Positions 22,255-31,727 of a stretch of DNA of 64,000 bases are shown here, piece by piece. How positions within the stretch are numbered: position 1 is the stretch's first letter; every line of letters starts with the position of its first letter. Source of the stretch: Mesorhizobium sp. AR07. Its GTDB lineage: Bacteria; Pseudomonadota; Alphaproteobacteria; Rhizobiales; Rhizobiaceae. Both the position numbers and the translations under genes were made by a program. The stretch covers positions 5,636,501 to 5,700,500 of the forward strand of contig NZ_CP080525.1 in assembly GCF_024746815.1 (NCBI RefSeq). The letters run 5' to 3'. The notes below the pieces were generated by a model. It saw only the letters and a list, made by a program, of their open reading frames with translations, was not told the DNA's origin and ran no database searches.

Positions 22255-23070
22255 ATGCCGTCAGGTCTTGAGCGCCCAAATGGCGAAATCACCGGTAGAA
22301 CGCGCCTTCTCGGAATCCTGGCTCATCCAACCGAACATGTCAAAGCGCCACCTGAGATCAACCGCATTGCCCGGCTGAGGGGCACAGACGCTGTGATGGT
22401 GCCTCTGAATGTGGCACCGGCCGATCTGGAGAGCTTTGTTGGCGGACTGCGCGTACTGAAAAGTTTCGACGGAGCGATCGTTACCGTCCCACACAAGCAG
22501 GCGATCATCCGTCTTTGCGACGTGGTCAGCCCGCAGGCTCGCGCTGTCGGCGCTGCCAATGTGCTGCGCCGGGATCATGACGGCCGGATAATAGCCGACC
22601 AACTCGACGGCATCGGTTTCGTCGAGGGGCTGCGGCACGCCGGAATTGAGGTCGAGGGCAAGTCTGTCTACATCGCAGGCGCAGGCGGGGCGGCAAATGC
22701 CATTGCCTTTGCGCTTGCTGAAGCGGGCGTGCGGCGTCTAACCCTTGCCAACCGTACGCAGGGCAAGATCGAGGCGCTTCGCGAAAAGCTGATCGCTGCC
22801 TATAGTAACATTGATGTCCGACTGGGTTCTGGGAACCCGACCGACCACGATCTTATCGTGAACGGAACAACGCTGGGCATGAACATATCCGATCCGCTTC
22901 CACTCGACACGCTCCTGCTGAGGGCGGACATGGTGGTTGCCGAAGTGATCATGGAGCCGGAGATAACACCGCTTCTCGACGCTGCACGCAGAATCGGGTG
23001 CAGGATCCATCTCGGCCGACACATGCTTGAGCATCAGCTTCAACTCATGGCCAACTTTCTCGGCCTTTAA
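22255..23070 (+). CDS. Shikimate/quinate dehydrogenase-like oxidoreductase
   Basis: The 271-residue protein has the AroE fold: an N-terminal substrate domain with VTVPHKQA (the catalytic Lys) and a NAD(P)-binding domain with AGAGGAANAIAFAL, followed by LANRTQGK and NGTTLGM. The usual shikimate-binding SLSP motif near the start is replaced by HPTEHVKAP, so the substrate may not be shikimate. It is an accessory paralogue. It lies between an aldolase and a DegT-type aminotransferase on the same strand, an arrangement that recalls aminoshikimate-type pathways (RifI with RifK), but nothing else of such a pathway is visible. Confidence 0.8.
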   Translation: MPSGLERPNGEITGRTRLLGILAHPTEHVKAPPEINRIARLRGTDAVMVPLNVAPADLESFVGGLRVLKSFDGAIVTVPHKQAIIRLCDVVSPQARAVGAANVLRRDHDGRIIADQLDGIGFVEGLRHAGIEVEGKSVYIAGAGGAANAIAFALAEAGVRRLTLANRTQGKIEALREKLIAAYSNIDVRLGSGNPTDHDLIVNGTTLGMNISDPLPLDTLLLRADMVVAEVIMEPEITPLLDAARRIGCRIHLGRHMLEHQLQLMANFLGL

Positions 23071-23133
23071 GCATCCCCAAGACCTTAATTTGCCGGCACA
23101 CAAATGTTCCAGAACCCGAAGAGAGACATCCTA

Positions 23134-24378
23134 ATGCAAGACCTGGCCATCAATGGTGGCCCTCGCGCTATCGAGGGGACCCTTCCGAGCTTTCGCGATG
23201 CATCGGGGCGCACGCTCGGCGACGAAGAGATGAAGGAGCTGTCGGACGTCCTTAAGTCTGGCAGCCTTTCCTTTCTCGTTGGTCCGAAAACAGGTGAGTT
23301 CGAAAGGCAATTCGCGGCGAGATATGGTGCCAGCCACGCGGTCGCCGTCAGCAGCGGGACCGCAGCACTTCACACAGCAGTCATTTATCTCAACCCCGAG
23401 CCTGGCGATGAAATCATACTCTCGCCCATTACGGATGTCGGCACGGTCATCCCGATCATTTCCCAACTCGCTATCCCGGTTTTTGCCGATGTCGATCCGA
23501 ACACCCACAACATTGACCCGGCGTCCATCGAGCGGAACATCAGCACGCGCACCCGAGCGATCATCGTCACGCACGTCTACGGTCATCCTGCGGACATGGA
23601 TGCGATCATGGCGATCGCGAAAAAACACAACCTCTTCGTCATCGAGGACTGCGCGCAAGCCCATCTTGCCTTGTACAAGGGAAGGCTGTGCGGCACCTTG
23701 GGTAATCTCGGCTGTTTCAGTTTCCAGCAGTCGAAACACATGACCACCGGCGACGGTGGCATGGTGATAAGCAATGAAGACGAGCGTTTCGGGCGCGGGC
23801 TCAGGCATTGCAGCGACAAGGGTTGGCCGCGCGAAAGGGGAGGCCGAGACCATTTGTTCCTTGCGCCGAACTACCACATGACGGAGTTGCAGGCAGCGGT
23901 GGGCCTAGCCCAGCTGAAGAAACTGGACCAGTTCGTCAAGGCGCGGGTCAGCGCCGCCGACAGGCTGACCGCTCTGCTTTCCGATGCAGACGTCGTTCCG
24001 GTCCTGCCATTGCCGGGGACAACCGGCGTCTATTTCTTCTACTCATTTCGCTTAGATTCCCAAAGATTGTCGCGGCCGATCCCGGAAGTCATGAAAGCCC
24101 TGACGGGCGAGGGCATCGACGGTTTCATAGGCTATCCCGGTCAGATTCCGCTCTATCGATATCCCTTGATCAGGGAACACAAAACGTTCGGCAATTCCGG
24201 CCTGCCGTTCACGCTCGATGGCGTTCGCAAGGACGACTTCGACACCGAACTTTGTCCGGTGGCAGAGCGTGCCTGCCGAGAAACCATCTGCATGTGGTGG
24301 ACGGACAGAATGGAGGATCACCATCTCCGGCAGATCGCCGATGCGATCCGCAAGGTGATCATGGCCTATCGCAACTAG
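23134..24378 (+). CDS. DegT/DnrJ/EryC1/StrS-family aminotransferase
   Basis: A 414-residue fold-type I PLP aminotransferase. The PLP lysine is about residue 201 in QQSKHMTTGDGGM, and VSSGTAALHTAV and FVIEDCAQAHLA are further family marks. Members transaminate keto-sugars or keto-cyclitols, or make 3-amino-5-hydroxybenzoate. The opening DLAINGGPRAI resembles AHBA-synthase-like and inosamine-type members. I chose ATG 23134 over 23104 since the longer start adds an unconserved leader. It follows the AroE-like gene by 63 bp and probably shares its transcript, so a keto-cyclitol or keto-acid product of that enzyme could be aminated here, or the reverse. Confidence 0.82.
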   Translation: MQDLAINGGPRAIEGTLPSFRDASGRTLGDEEMKELSDVLKSGSLSFLVGPKTGEFERQFAARYGASHAVAVSSGTAALHTAVIYLNPEPGDEIILSPITDVGTVIPIISQLAIPVFADVDPNTHNIDPASIERNISTRTRAIIVTHVYGHPADMDAIMAIAKKHNLFVIEDCAQAHLALYKGRLCGTLGNLGCFSFQQSKHMTTGDGGMVISNEDERFGRGLRHCSDKGWPRERGGRDHLFLAPNYHMTELQAAVGLAQLKKLDQFVKARVSAADRLTALLSDADVVPVLPLPGTTGVYFFYSFRLDSQRLSRPIPEVMKALTGEGIDGFIGYPGQIPLYRYPLIREHKTFGNSGLPFTLDGVRKDDFDTELCPVAERACRETICMWWTDRMEDHHLRQIADAIRKVIMAYRN

Positions 24379-24947
24379 GATTTCATGGCGACGCGATGCG
24401 ATTCGCGGGAAAGTTTCAAACTGTCCATCGACACGAGATTGAAACAGCAACTGCATGCTCTCGCACCGCTGGAGTTTTGCAGCCAACCCCGCTGCGCTTG
24501 CTAAGAGCCTGACAGCGTGGCGCTGCGTGCCTTGTCCATGCGGCTATCAGCTATTTTTCGATCCCATCCCATCCCATCCCATCACGACACCTCACCAGCG
24601 CCGCGAACGCTAGGATGCTTTTGGCTTGGGGGCCATATTCTTCCTTCGACGATAGCACCTGCCGCACTAGGGTGAATCCGGAGTGGGAGACCCGAGCGGA
24701 CGCGTCCTAACTTAAGTTAGCTGAGGATTGGCGTGAGGGCGTGATCAGGCGTAAAAATCCATCGACAAATTGCCCAAGTTCGCTTGTGCGACCTCATTGT
24801 CGATGGCTCGAGCTCGAATGTTTCGCTCGCTGATTAATAAGCAGAGCCAATAAATCATGTTGAAAAATGTATTTCTAGGGCGGTGGCTTCGTACCTAACA
24901 TACGTCCCAACGCCGCGATTTACGACGGCACTATAAAGGGGACACGC
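24379..24947. other. 569-bp intergenic region with palindromes, no gene
   Basis: No convincing frame. There is a CATCC pentamer run near 24564-24586, a 12-bp palindrome TAACTTAAGTTA near 24709, and a 10-bp inverted repeat CCATCGACAA (24759-24768) / TTGTCGATGG (24797-24806). The last two may be control sites for the APC permease gene, whose start is preceded by AAAGGGG. Confidence 0.4.
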
Positions 24948-26417
24948 ATGACCACAACTTATGAGCGCGCTAGCCTACTCATTGACTCAAATGACGAGGA
25001 TGACCTCGCGGCACTTGGTTATACTCAAAAACTTCACCGGACGATGAGTCCGTTTACGTCTTTCTGTTTGGCATTTTCAATGGTGTCGATCAACACCGGT
25101 GTTATTACTCTGTTCTCAGATCCGTTCAACCGGGTTGGCGGGTTTGGCGTGTTGCTTTGGTTTCTGGTCATTCCGTTTGTCTCCTGCATCGTACTGGTTT
25201 ACTCGCATTTGTCGGCCCGTATCCCAGTCACCGGCTATGCTTATCAGTGGTCCAGCCGCCTCGTGAACAAGAGCTATGGTTGGTTCACAGGCTGGATTGC
25301 CATGATCTCGTTCATGGCTGGCACGGCCGGTACGGCGGCAGCCATCGGTTCAGTTTTTGCCCCTGAGATTTGGGCTAATCCGACGCAGGTGCAGGCGCTT
25401 AGTATCTCGGCGACAATTGTCGTCTGCGCGATCAACATCTTCGGCATCAAAGTCGCTAGCAAGATAAACGACGTTGGGGCGGTTGTAGAGTTGCTCGGAA
25501 CTGTTGTCTTGATGGCCGGACTTATTGTCGGTGTCTTTTTCGTCTTTGGCGACAGCCAGGGCTTCGGCTTGTTGGTTGACACCACGCCGGCCAGCGGAGA
25601 GCCGCTGTCGCTGACAACGTTTGCGCTTGCGATGTTGCTCCCAGTCAACGTGTTGCTGGGATGGGAGGGCGCCGCGGATCTGGCAGAAGAGACCCTGGAT
25701 CCGCGCCGCGCCGCTGCACAGGCCATGATCCGCGCCGTTGCCGTGTCTAGCATTTTCGGGGTTGGTCTCTTCGCGTTGCTTGCCCTGGCTATTCCTGGCC
25801 CCGTCGCGGACTTTCTGGCGCATCCAGAAAACCCGGTCATTGCCATCGTTCGGCTGCGTTTTGGAAACTTTGCCACCCTTCTCATGCTGTTTGTCGCATT
25901 CGCCTCGATTTTCGCGTGCCTGATCGCCAACATGGCAGTTGCCACGCGGATGATCTACGCCTTGTCACGTGACAAAATGCTCCCCGGTTCCAAGCATTTG
26001 ATGGGGGTCAATGAGCGCACGGGAACGCCTGTGGTTGCAATTATCGTGGTTACTGCCATCGCGATTGTTATGAACGTTGCCAACGGTGGGTTTGTGGCCG
26101 CGATCTACTCGATGGTTGGTCTGACCTATCTCTTGACCCTTGTTGGTGCATATATAGCCCATCGTGGCAGGCGCATTCCGTCGGCACCGATTGACGCCTT
26201 CGGCCTTGGAGCCTGGCTTGTTCCGACCATCGGTGTGGGCGTTCTCTGGACTCTCGTTGTCATTGCGACGTTCTCAATTCCTGACGAAAGTCACCCGGGG
26301 GCGTTCATGACGATGTTTATGCTGGCAATCGGTGCCACGTGGTGGCTCTTAAAGCTGCGCGGTGATCTTTCCACGGGAAGGGCGGGCCCGCCGGACCTAG
26401 CTCCGAAGAAGCTATAA
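24948..26417 (+). CDS. APC-family amino-acid/amine permease
   Basis: The 489-residue protein has about twelve membrane segments and the APC superfamily pattern: SFCLAFSMVSINTGVITLFS in segment 1, then FVSCIVLVYSHLSARIPVTGYAYQW, and LLPVNVLLGWEGAADLAEETLDPRRAA in the middle. It is a secondary importer or exchanger in the inner membrane for an amino acid, amine or similar compound; the substrate cannot be read. It is single, with a long AT-richer leader. The DNA around it has a lower GC content than its neighbours, which suggests separate acquisition. Confidence 0.85.
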   Translation: MTTTYERASLLIDSNDEDDLAALGYTQKLHRTMSPFTSFCLAFSMVSINTGVITLFSDPFNRVGGFGVLLWFLVIPFVSCIVLVYSHLSARIPVTGYAYQWSSRLVNKSYGWFTGWIAMISFMAGTAGTAAAIGSVFAPEIWANPTQVQALSISATIVVCAINIFGIKVASKINDVGAVVELLGTVVLMAGLIVGVFFVFGDSQGFGLLVDTTPASGEPLSLTTFALAMLLPVNVLLGWEGAADLAEETLDPRRAAAQAMIRAVAVSSIFGVGLFALLALAIPGPVADFLAHPENPVIAIVRLRFGNFATLLMLFVAFASIFACLIANMAVATRMIYALSRDKMLPGSKHLMGVNERTGTPVVAIIVVTAIAIVMNVANGGFVAAIYSMVGLTYLLTLVGAYIAHRGRRIPSAPIDAFGLGAWLVPTIGVGVLWTLVVIATFSIPDESHPGAFMTMFMLAIGATWWLLKLRGDLSTGRAGPPDLAPKKL

Positions 26418-26487
26418 AGCACGCAGTCACAGTCGCAACCATGGGGCCGCGCCTTCATTTTGGAGGCGCGGCCTTGGCGTTTGTATC

Positions 26488-27065
26488 GTAAGCGCGCAGC
26501 CGAGGCCGTTCAGGCCTTGTAATTCCAGGGCATGAGCTGGTCGATTTGGGAGAGATGGGCAAGCGGTTGGCGATGCGCTCGAGGGTCTGGGTGAGCAAGG
26601 CGAGCGGATCGACGTTGTTCATCTTGGCGGTCTGCAGAAGGGTCGCGACAGTCGCCCACGTGCTTCCACCGCCGTCGCTGCCGGCAAGAGCGCATTCTTT
26701 CTGACGATGGTCTGGGGTCTGATTGCCCGCTCGACGATATCGGAGTCGATCTCGACACGGCCATCGGCGAGGAAGCGTTCGAGGGCAGCCCGCCTGGAGG
26801 CAGCGTAGCGGATCACCTCAGTTTGATTTTCCCGAGATCCGCCGCAGCTCCTTTTCCCTGCGCCTGAAGGGATCGGCGACGATGGCGGCGGAACGGTCCT
26901 GACGGGCGGCGCCGCGTGCGGCAGGAACAGGCCGCGAACCTCCTCCTCGACGGACCAGAGCTTGGCCATGGTGGTAACGCTCTGCGTCGCGACCTGGGAA
27001 CTGCCGTTGGTGTGCAGCTCGTAAAACCGGCGGCGTAGCCGTGTCATGACTAGTGACAAAGTGTG
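26488..27065 (-). pseudogene. IS66-family transposase remnant (TnpC C-terminal part, frameshifted)
   Basis: Two overlapping minus-strand frames together give an IS66 TnpC C-terminus: RLRRRFYELH and SDIVERAIRPQTIVRKNALL in one, and the end LMPWNYKA in another (stop at 26510). At least one frameshift and loss of the N-terminal half make it inactive. The end at 26488 begins GTAAGCG, as does the other IS66 remnant in this window at about 32395. Amino-acid identity between the two remnants is obvious by eye. Confidence 0.8.
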
Positions 27066-27086
27066 AGCTGTCGAGGGGTCGACCAC

Positions 27087-27467
27087 CGATGGAGGTCCGC
27101 TTAGTTAAGACCCTCCATGCATCGCACAAAGATATCGATAGCACTCGCAGCCTCCTTGCTATGTGGATTGGCCGTGGCCTGGGTCGCCGCATCGTCATAC
27201 GCGCCTGTGAGCCCGGCGGTGGTTACGCCGATCGAAGCTTCCAGGGCGACGACGGCCAGGACAAAAATGCGATAGCCGCGTCCGCGAGTTCTACGGCCGG
27301 TCCACCAACCGCTTCGACGGGAACGAGCCGCTCCAGCCGGCACCATCGATTGGCCGATAGACTCTCTGTGTTGGGCGATGCCATTGGACGCAGCCGGGAA
27401 ACAAAGGTCAGCTGTCAGCACGAACGGCTTGGGGCAGAGCGCCGTGTGCCTTCTTACGGGTTTGGTG
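27087..27467. other. 380-bp region without a supported gene
   Basis: A minus-strand frame 27101-27421 (106 codons) contains a hydrophobic run (YRIFVLAVVALEASIGV) and could be a small exported protein, but I see no ribosome-binding site or family match. I leave it unassigned. Confidence 0.3.
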
Positions 27468-28250
27468 CTATATTATCGCAGTGACCCTGCCTGCCGCATC
27501 GAAGCGACAACCGACCTGCGCTTGCCGGACTTCGACGCCACCCTGTCGTGCGTAGTCTATTCGCACCTTGATCGGCGCCGTGAGCGCACCCCCACGTCGA
27601 TGCAAGGCGCCTGCGCTAACTGCCTGGACACGGACGCCGCCAAGCGGCTTCGCCGCGGACATGATCGCCGCGCGGCAGGCTAGCACGACCGCGGCCGGCG
27701 TGCCGGGTTTCGCTTTCAGTGGTTCCAGGGATCCAAAGGGATATCCCTTGGTGAGGTTGCCGCCGCTGGCCTCGGAAGGCCTTAGAACGGGTGGCAGGAC
27801 GATCGATTGCCTGGCGGTCTTGGCAAAGACAGTGGCCGTCTTGGCAGAGCCAGTGGCTGTCGTGGCGGAGCCAGTGGCTGTCGTGGCGGAGCCAGTGGCT
27901 GTCGTGGCAGCGGCCGGACTCCCGGGAGCGGCCGCCGATCCGTTCTCAGCGGACGGATTGGCGCCCAGGCCAACACCCGTCGAAAGGCTTCCGCTCGTGC
28001 TGCCGACGTTGCCGCTGGCACTGACGCCGGCGCCGAGCGATCCACTATTTGCGCCGACCGAAGCTCCGACGTTCGCTCCGCCTACACCGTCGACGCTCGT
28101 GCCTACCCCGACCGATGCGCCTTGCGAGCCGGCGCTCACTCCAGCACCGACCCCGAGGCCGCCGACCTTACCGCCTAGACCTGCATCGAGAGCCGAGGCA
28201 GGTCCGGTCGCGATACCGATCGCCAACGCGGCTGCGAAGTATTTTTTCAT
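27468..28250 (-). CDS. Exported glycine/serine-rich protein with TTATGSA repeats
   Basis: The 260-residue product has a clear signal peptide (MKKYFAAALAIGIATGPASA). A low-complexity region follows (about 22-105), built of Gly-Ala-Ser-Val motifs such as GVGAGVSAGSQGASVGVG, then three TTATGSA heptads and a small C-terminal domain with two cysteines (VVLACRAA, QVGCRFDAAG) that may form a disulfide. GGGGAGGA precedes the ATG. I do not recognise the family; similar Gly-rich exported proteins are common in rhizobia. The heptads are encoded by 21-bp tandem repeats at about 27838-27905. It lies between IS66 remnants and beside another repetitive exported protein. Confidence 0.7.
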   Translation of the reverse strand: MKKYFAAALAIGIATGPASALDAGLGGKVGGLGVGAGVSAGSQGASVGVGTSVDGVGGANVGASVGANSGSLGAGVSASGNVGSTSGSLSTGVGLGANPSAENGSAAAPGSPAAATTATGSATTATGSATTATGSAKTATVFAKTARQSIVLPPVLRPSEASGGNLTKGYPFGSLEPLKAKPGTPAAVVLACRAAIMSAAKPLGGVRVQAVSAGALHRRGGALTAPIKVRIDYARQGGVEVRQAQVGCRFDAAGRVTAII

Positions 28251-28292
28251 TTCTCATCCTCCCCTGCGGCATGCATTCCGCTCACCTGTCTT

Positions 28293-29657
28293 TCACTGCG
28301 CAGGTGGTCGGGTTGGGAGCAACGCGGCGGGAAGAGCGATGGTTGCCAGCATAACAGGTTGCGATGACTTTGGGCCCTTCACTTTATGTTTTTGCGGCAA
28401 GCCCGGTTTGCGGGCTGGTCGAGCGTCCGAACGCGGTAATGAACTTGCGAGTGCGCTTGTGGGGGGACGTGCTTTAGGCGCGCGCTCCACGGCCGCGGTC
28501 CGACGCTTATCCCTAGCCATGTCGATTTCCTCACGCGCGGCACTGAGGCTGCGGGCTAAACCGTTGGCCCTTTCACGCTCTTGATCCAGCGCCGCACTCA
28601 AGTCCATCGAGTCCTGCCTGAAGGCATCGCGTTCCTTGCGAGCAATGTCGAGGTCACGTATGGCTGAATCCGCTCGTTCACGTTCCAGTGCGAGTGCTTC
28701 TCCAGCTTGGTTTGAAGCTGCGTCGGCCATCTGCCGGTCCTTCACGGCCTTGGCCTGCTCCACCGCGGCCAGATTCGCGCCTGTCTTGAGAGCATCGATC
28801 GTTTGACGAGCCGTGGCGAGTTCTTGTTCCAGGAGCTCAACCTTATGGCGCTCCTCATCAAGCGCCTGGTTCGCAGCGGCGTCGGCCACTTGCCGGTCCT
28901 TCACGCCCTTGGCCTGCTCCGCTACGGCCAGATTCGCGCCTGTCTTGAGAGCATCGATCGTTTGACGAGCCGTGGCCAGTTCTTGTTCCAGGAGCTCAAC
29001 CTTATGGCGCTCCTCATCAAGCGCCTGGTTCGCAGCGGCGTCGGCCATCTGCCGGTCCTTCACGCCCTTGGCCTGCTCCGCTACGGCCAGATTTGCGCCT
29101 GTCTTGAGAGCATCGATCGTTTGACGAGCCGTGGCCAGTTCTTGTTCCAGGAGCTCAACCTTATGGCGCTCCTCATCAAGCGCCTGGTTCGCAGCGGCCT
29201 GAGAGGCATCCGTGGAGGGGTGCGCTTCAGGCATCGCACCTTTCTTGCTGTCCCAGAGACTGGCTTCCGCCCTGAAATTTTCGACGGCACGCTGCGCCGT
29301 CTCCAGATTGAGCGTGAGCGCTTCGTCTGTTTGCTGCTGCTCTTTCAGGGCCTGCGCTTGCTTGGCCAGCTCAGCTCGTGCGGCGGCCAATTCGCGGCGT
29401 AAGGCCTCCTTATCCTCGCCGGGCGCCGTTTGCGCGCCCTTGAGTGCCTGTGCTTCACTGAGCGCAAGATTGGATATGTCGGTTCCGACCGCGCCGGGTT
29501 GCGCGTTGCCCGGTTCTTTCGCGATATCGGTGTGGTCCGAAACCACGACCGACGAGCCGCTCTTAGCCGCAGCTACCGCTGATGTTTCGGGCGCCAGCTG
29601 GCTATTCGCCGGAGATGCCAACAGCATAACGAGGAGTGACGGAACGAGGGACAGCAT
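28293..29657 (-). CDS. Exported coiled-coil protein with three 53-residue repeats
   Basis: From the ATG at 29657 the product is 454 residues. It has a signal peptide (MLSLVPSLLVMLLASPANS) and a long coiled coil. The centre holds three nearly identical 53-residue units, each beginning ANQALDEERHKVELLEQEL and ending KGVKDRQMADA, encoded by a 159-bp tandem repeat. The tail is basic and proline-rich. The frame is open to 29816, but that start lacks a signal peptide, and the internal one has AGGGGG upstream. Function unknown; a periplasmic or surface structural role is possible. Such repeats invite copy-number change. Confidence 0.72.
   Translation of the reverse strand: MLSLVPSLLVMLLASPANSQLAPETSAVAAAKSGSSVVVSDHTDIAKEPGNAQPGAVGTDISNLALSEAQALKGAQTAPGEDKEALRRELAAARAELAKQAQALKEQQQTDEALTLNLETAQRAVENFRAEASLWDSKKGAMPEAHPSTDASQAAANQALDEERHKVELLEQELATARQTIDALKTGANLAVAEQAKGVKDRQMADAAANQALDEERHKVELLEQELATARQTIDALKTGANLAVAEQAKGVKDRQVADAAANQALDEERHKVELLEQELATARQTIDALKTGANLAAVEQAKAVKDRQMADAASNQAGEALALERERADSAIRDLDIARKERDAFRQDSMDLSAALDQERERANGLARSLSAAREEIDMARDKRRTAAVERAPKARPPTSALASSLPRSDARPARKPGLPQKHKVKGPKSSQPVMLATIALPAALLPTRPPAQ
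28726..29202. repeat. 159-bp tandem repeat, three copies
   Basis: Units start at about 28726, 28885 and 29044 and are almost identical, each containing TTGAGAGCATCGATCG and CTTATGGCGCTCC. They encode the 53-residue coiled-coil units of the exported protein. The first copy (C-terminal in the protein) differs most. Confidence 0.9.
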
Positions 29658-29816
29658 GGCGTTACACCCCCTGCCACGTACCCCGTGAAGTAAAATCAAA
29701 GGCCGTCGTTTAATAAAGGTGAAGTCGCAGCGTAGACATTTTGACCTGGTACCCTGCAAATTAGTCATCACTTGATCCCACCTTGTCGCGACCCTCACCG
29801 CGATCCTATTCTCCAC

Positions 29817-30310
29817 TTGATTCGAGCTACGGCGCTGGATCGCGCACCAAAAAGGTCAATGCTATCAAGCGCCCTCGGCAACGCCAAAGCACCTGATAGG
29901 GCGTAGAGGCTATCTCCTATTTTGTCGTCATTCGAACGAACGGAACTTTCGTTCATTTACCCTTGGGTTGTCTGAGACTCGGCAAAGCTGCCAGCTCAAT
30001 GCCCCAAATTGCTCTGTCTGGTCACTCCAGAACCTCGGAAATGCTGGAAGGTGACAGCCTAATGTTCCCGCTGTTTCTTGCAGAATTGGCCGGTCGCCTC
30101 GGCAATGCCAGACGCCAAGCGCACGGCCTTGGGCACCGTTAGGCGAGCGTTGAGCAAGTCCGGAAGCGAAGTGGTTTATCCAGGCTCGACGGAATCGCCC
30201 TTGTGGGGACTCGGATCGGAGCCCTAAGCCGCATCGCCGAACCGGTTCGCATCTTCAGCCGTTCTAAAAAGGGCGTAGCGAAGCGGCTATTCTACTGTCG
30301 CGTTGCAGCA
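29817..30310. other. 490-bp region without a supported gene
   Basis: Between the coiled-coil gene and the end of the diguanylate cyclase gene I see no frame with a good start or family match, and no clear tRNA or hairpin terminator. Confidence 0.4.
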
Positions 30311-31648
30311 TCACCGCGTCGAGCCAATATGTTTGCGCCCCGACGACTCCGCCATGTGGAGCAGCACCCTGTTGCGTCCGGTTTGCTTGGCAAGATAGAG
30401 TGCAGCATCCGCCTGACGCTGTAACTGCTCCGGTGAGATGGAGTCGTCAGCCTTCTGAACTGCAACACCAATGCTGAGGGTGACGCGGCGCGATACACGG
30501 GATCCAGGGTTGGGAAAAGCGGCGGCCTCAACGCTCTTACGAATTCGCTCAGCCACAGAGACGGCCTCTTCCTCATTCACCCCTGGCAGGAGCAAGAGGA
30601 ACTCTTCGCCGCCGTAGCGGGCCACGTGATCGCGGTCGCGCCTGACGTTTTCCTGAATAATCTTGGCGACCTCAACCAGACAGCGATCACCCTCGGCATG
30701 GCCAAGGTGATCGTTCAGCTTCTTGAAGTGGTCTATGTCGCACATCAGCATCGCGGCGCCATTGGGGCAACATCTGCCACTTCCCCATAGGTGGTCGAGT
30801 CGTTCCGTCATCCAGCGCCGGTTGGCGATGCCAGTGAGCGGATCGGTCCTCGCCAGGAGTTCCAATCGATCGTTCGCTTTCGCCAGTTCGGCGACCCTGT
30901 GCCGGTCGCGAAGCTCAAACAGGAACGTCTTCTGCGCAAGAATTGTCATGATGCGCCGCGCGGCAACCGTTGCGAAGATACCGCTGGCGAAAAACAGGGT
31001 CGCAGCCACGGCGCTGCCAAGTTCGATAGCCGGGTTCTGCAGCTGAAAAACGAGATAGAGACCGAGCGCCAAGGCGGCAATGGTCACCGTCCAGGCCAGC
31101 GGGATGCCGAAGATGATAATGGCTGTAATGGCCACGAACAGCATGATGTTCAAATGCCGTTCGTAGAACTCGCCACCAGCGCTTACACCGACCAACGCAA
31201 CTGACAACAGGATGAGGAACATGCCTGCGATCAGCGAAGCCGTTTGGAGCCAGGGGGCCTGCGGTTTTCGCCAGATAAGGACGACGGCCGTAGCGACGGG
31301 CGGAACGATGGCGCCAGGCAGCAGCATGGATAGCGCGACCCCCCTTGGAAGGATCAGCATGTTGAGCGCCAGGGTCAGCACATCCAACAAAGCCACCCAG
31401 ACCATCCAGGCGCGGATGATCTTGGCCGTTTGCGACCATATACGTGCTCGAAACAGGCGCTTGATCTCGCCTTTGAGGCGGATATCGCGCGTGCGCCGGG
31501 CCAGAAGTCGGTCGACTTCTGCAGCTATGGCAGGGTCATCCTGCGCGTCGAGATGCATCCGATCTGGCACAATCGAGGGGTCCTTAAATCGCTTTCTCCT
31601 GACATCCATTCGACGCATCCGGTCGTCGGAAATGGGAAAGCATGCCAT
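30311..31648 (-). CDS. Membrane-bound diguanylate cyclase (GGDEF)
   Basis: The 445-residue protein has a basic cytoplasmic start, about six membrane segments (residues roughly 75-235) and a C-terminal GGDEF domain. The active-site motif is GGEEF (ARYGGEEFLLLLPG). An RxxD product-inhibition site (RDRD) lies exactly five residues before it, so the enzyme should make cyclic-di-GMP and be feedback-inhibited. CDIDHFKKLNDHLGH is the usual metal and substrate motif. No sensory domain other than the membrane part is seen. It is monocistronic within the segment between the IS66 remnants. Confidence 0.9.
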   Translation of the reverse strand: MACFPISDDRMRRMDVRRKRFKDPSIVPDRMHLDAQDDPAIAAEVDRLLARRTRDIRLKGEIKRLFRARIWSQTAKIIRAWMVWVALLDVLTLALNMLILPRGVALSMLLPGAIVPPVATAVVLIWRKPQAPWLQTASLIAGMFLILLSVALVGVSAGGEFYERHLNIMLFVAITAIIIFGIPLAWTVTIAALALGLYLVFQLQNPAIELGSAVAATLFFASGIFATVAARRIMTILAQKTFLFELRDRHRVAELAKANDRLELLARTDPLTGIANRRWMTERLDHLWGSGRCCPNGAAMLMCDIDHFKKLNDHLGHAEGDRCLVEVAKIIQENVRRDRDHVARYGGEEFLLLLPGVNEEEAVSVAERIRKSVEAAAFPNPGSRVSRRVTLSIGVAVQKADDSISPEQLQRQADAALYLAKQTGRNRVLLHMAESSGRKHIGSTR

Positions 31649-31727
31649 TTTATCCTGAAGATTTGATTTCTATCAGGAGCCGATTTGATATTCACTTGGA
31701 CTCCGGGTGTGCAGAGCCATTGGCCAG

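Noticed and set aside
22255..23070. Housekeeping shikimate dehydrogenase aroE
   Set aside because: It lies in an accessory catabolic island and lacks the usual SLSP substrate motif; more likely a paralogue with another substrate.
24564..24586. CATCC pentamer run as a phase-variation tract
   Set aside because: It is about four short units in an intergenic region with no gene whose frame or promoter spacing it clearly controls.
28726..29202. Repeat array as a CRISPR
   Set aside because: Units are 159 bp, contiguous without spacers and in frame within a coiled-coil gene. No CRISPR array or cas gene was seen in the window.
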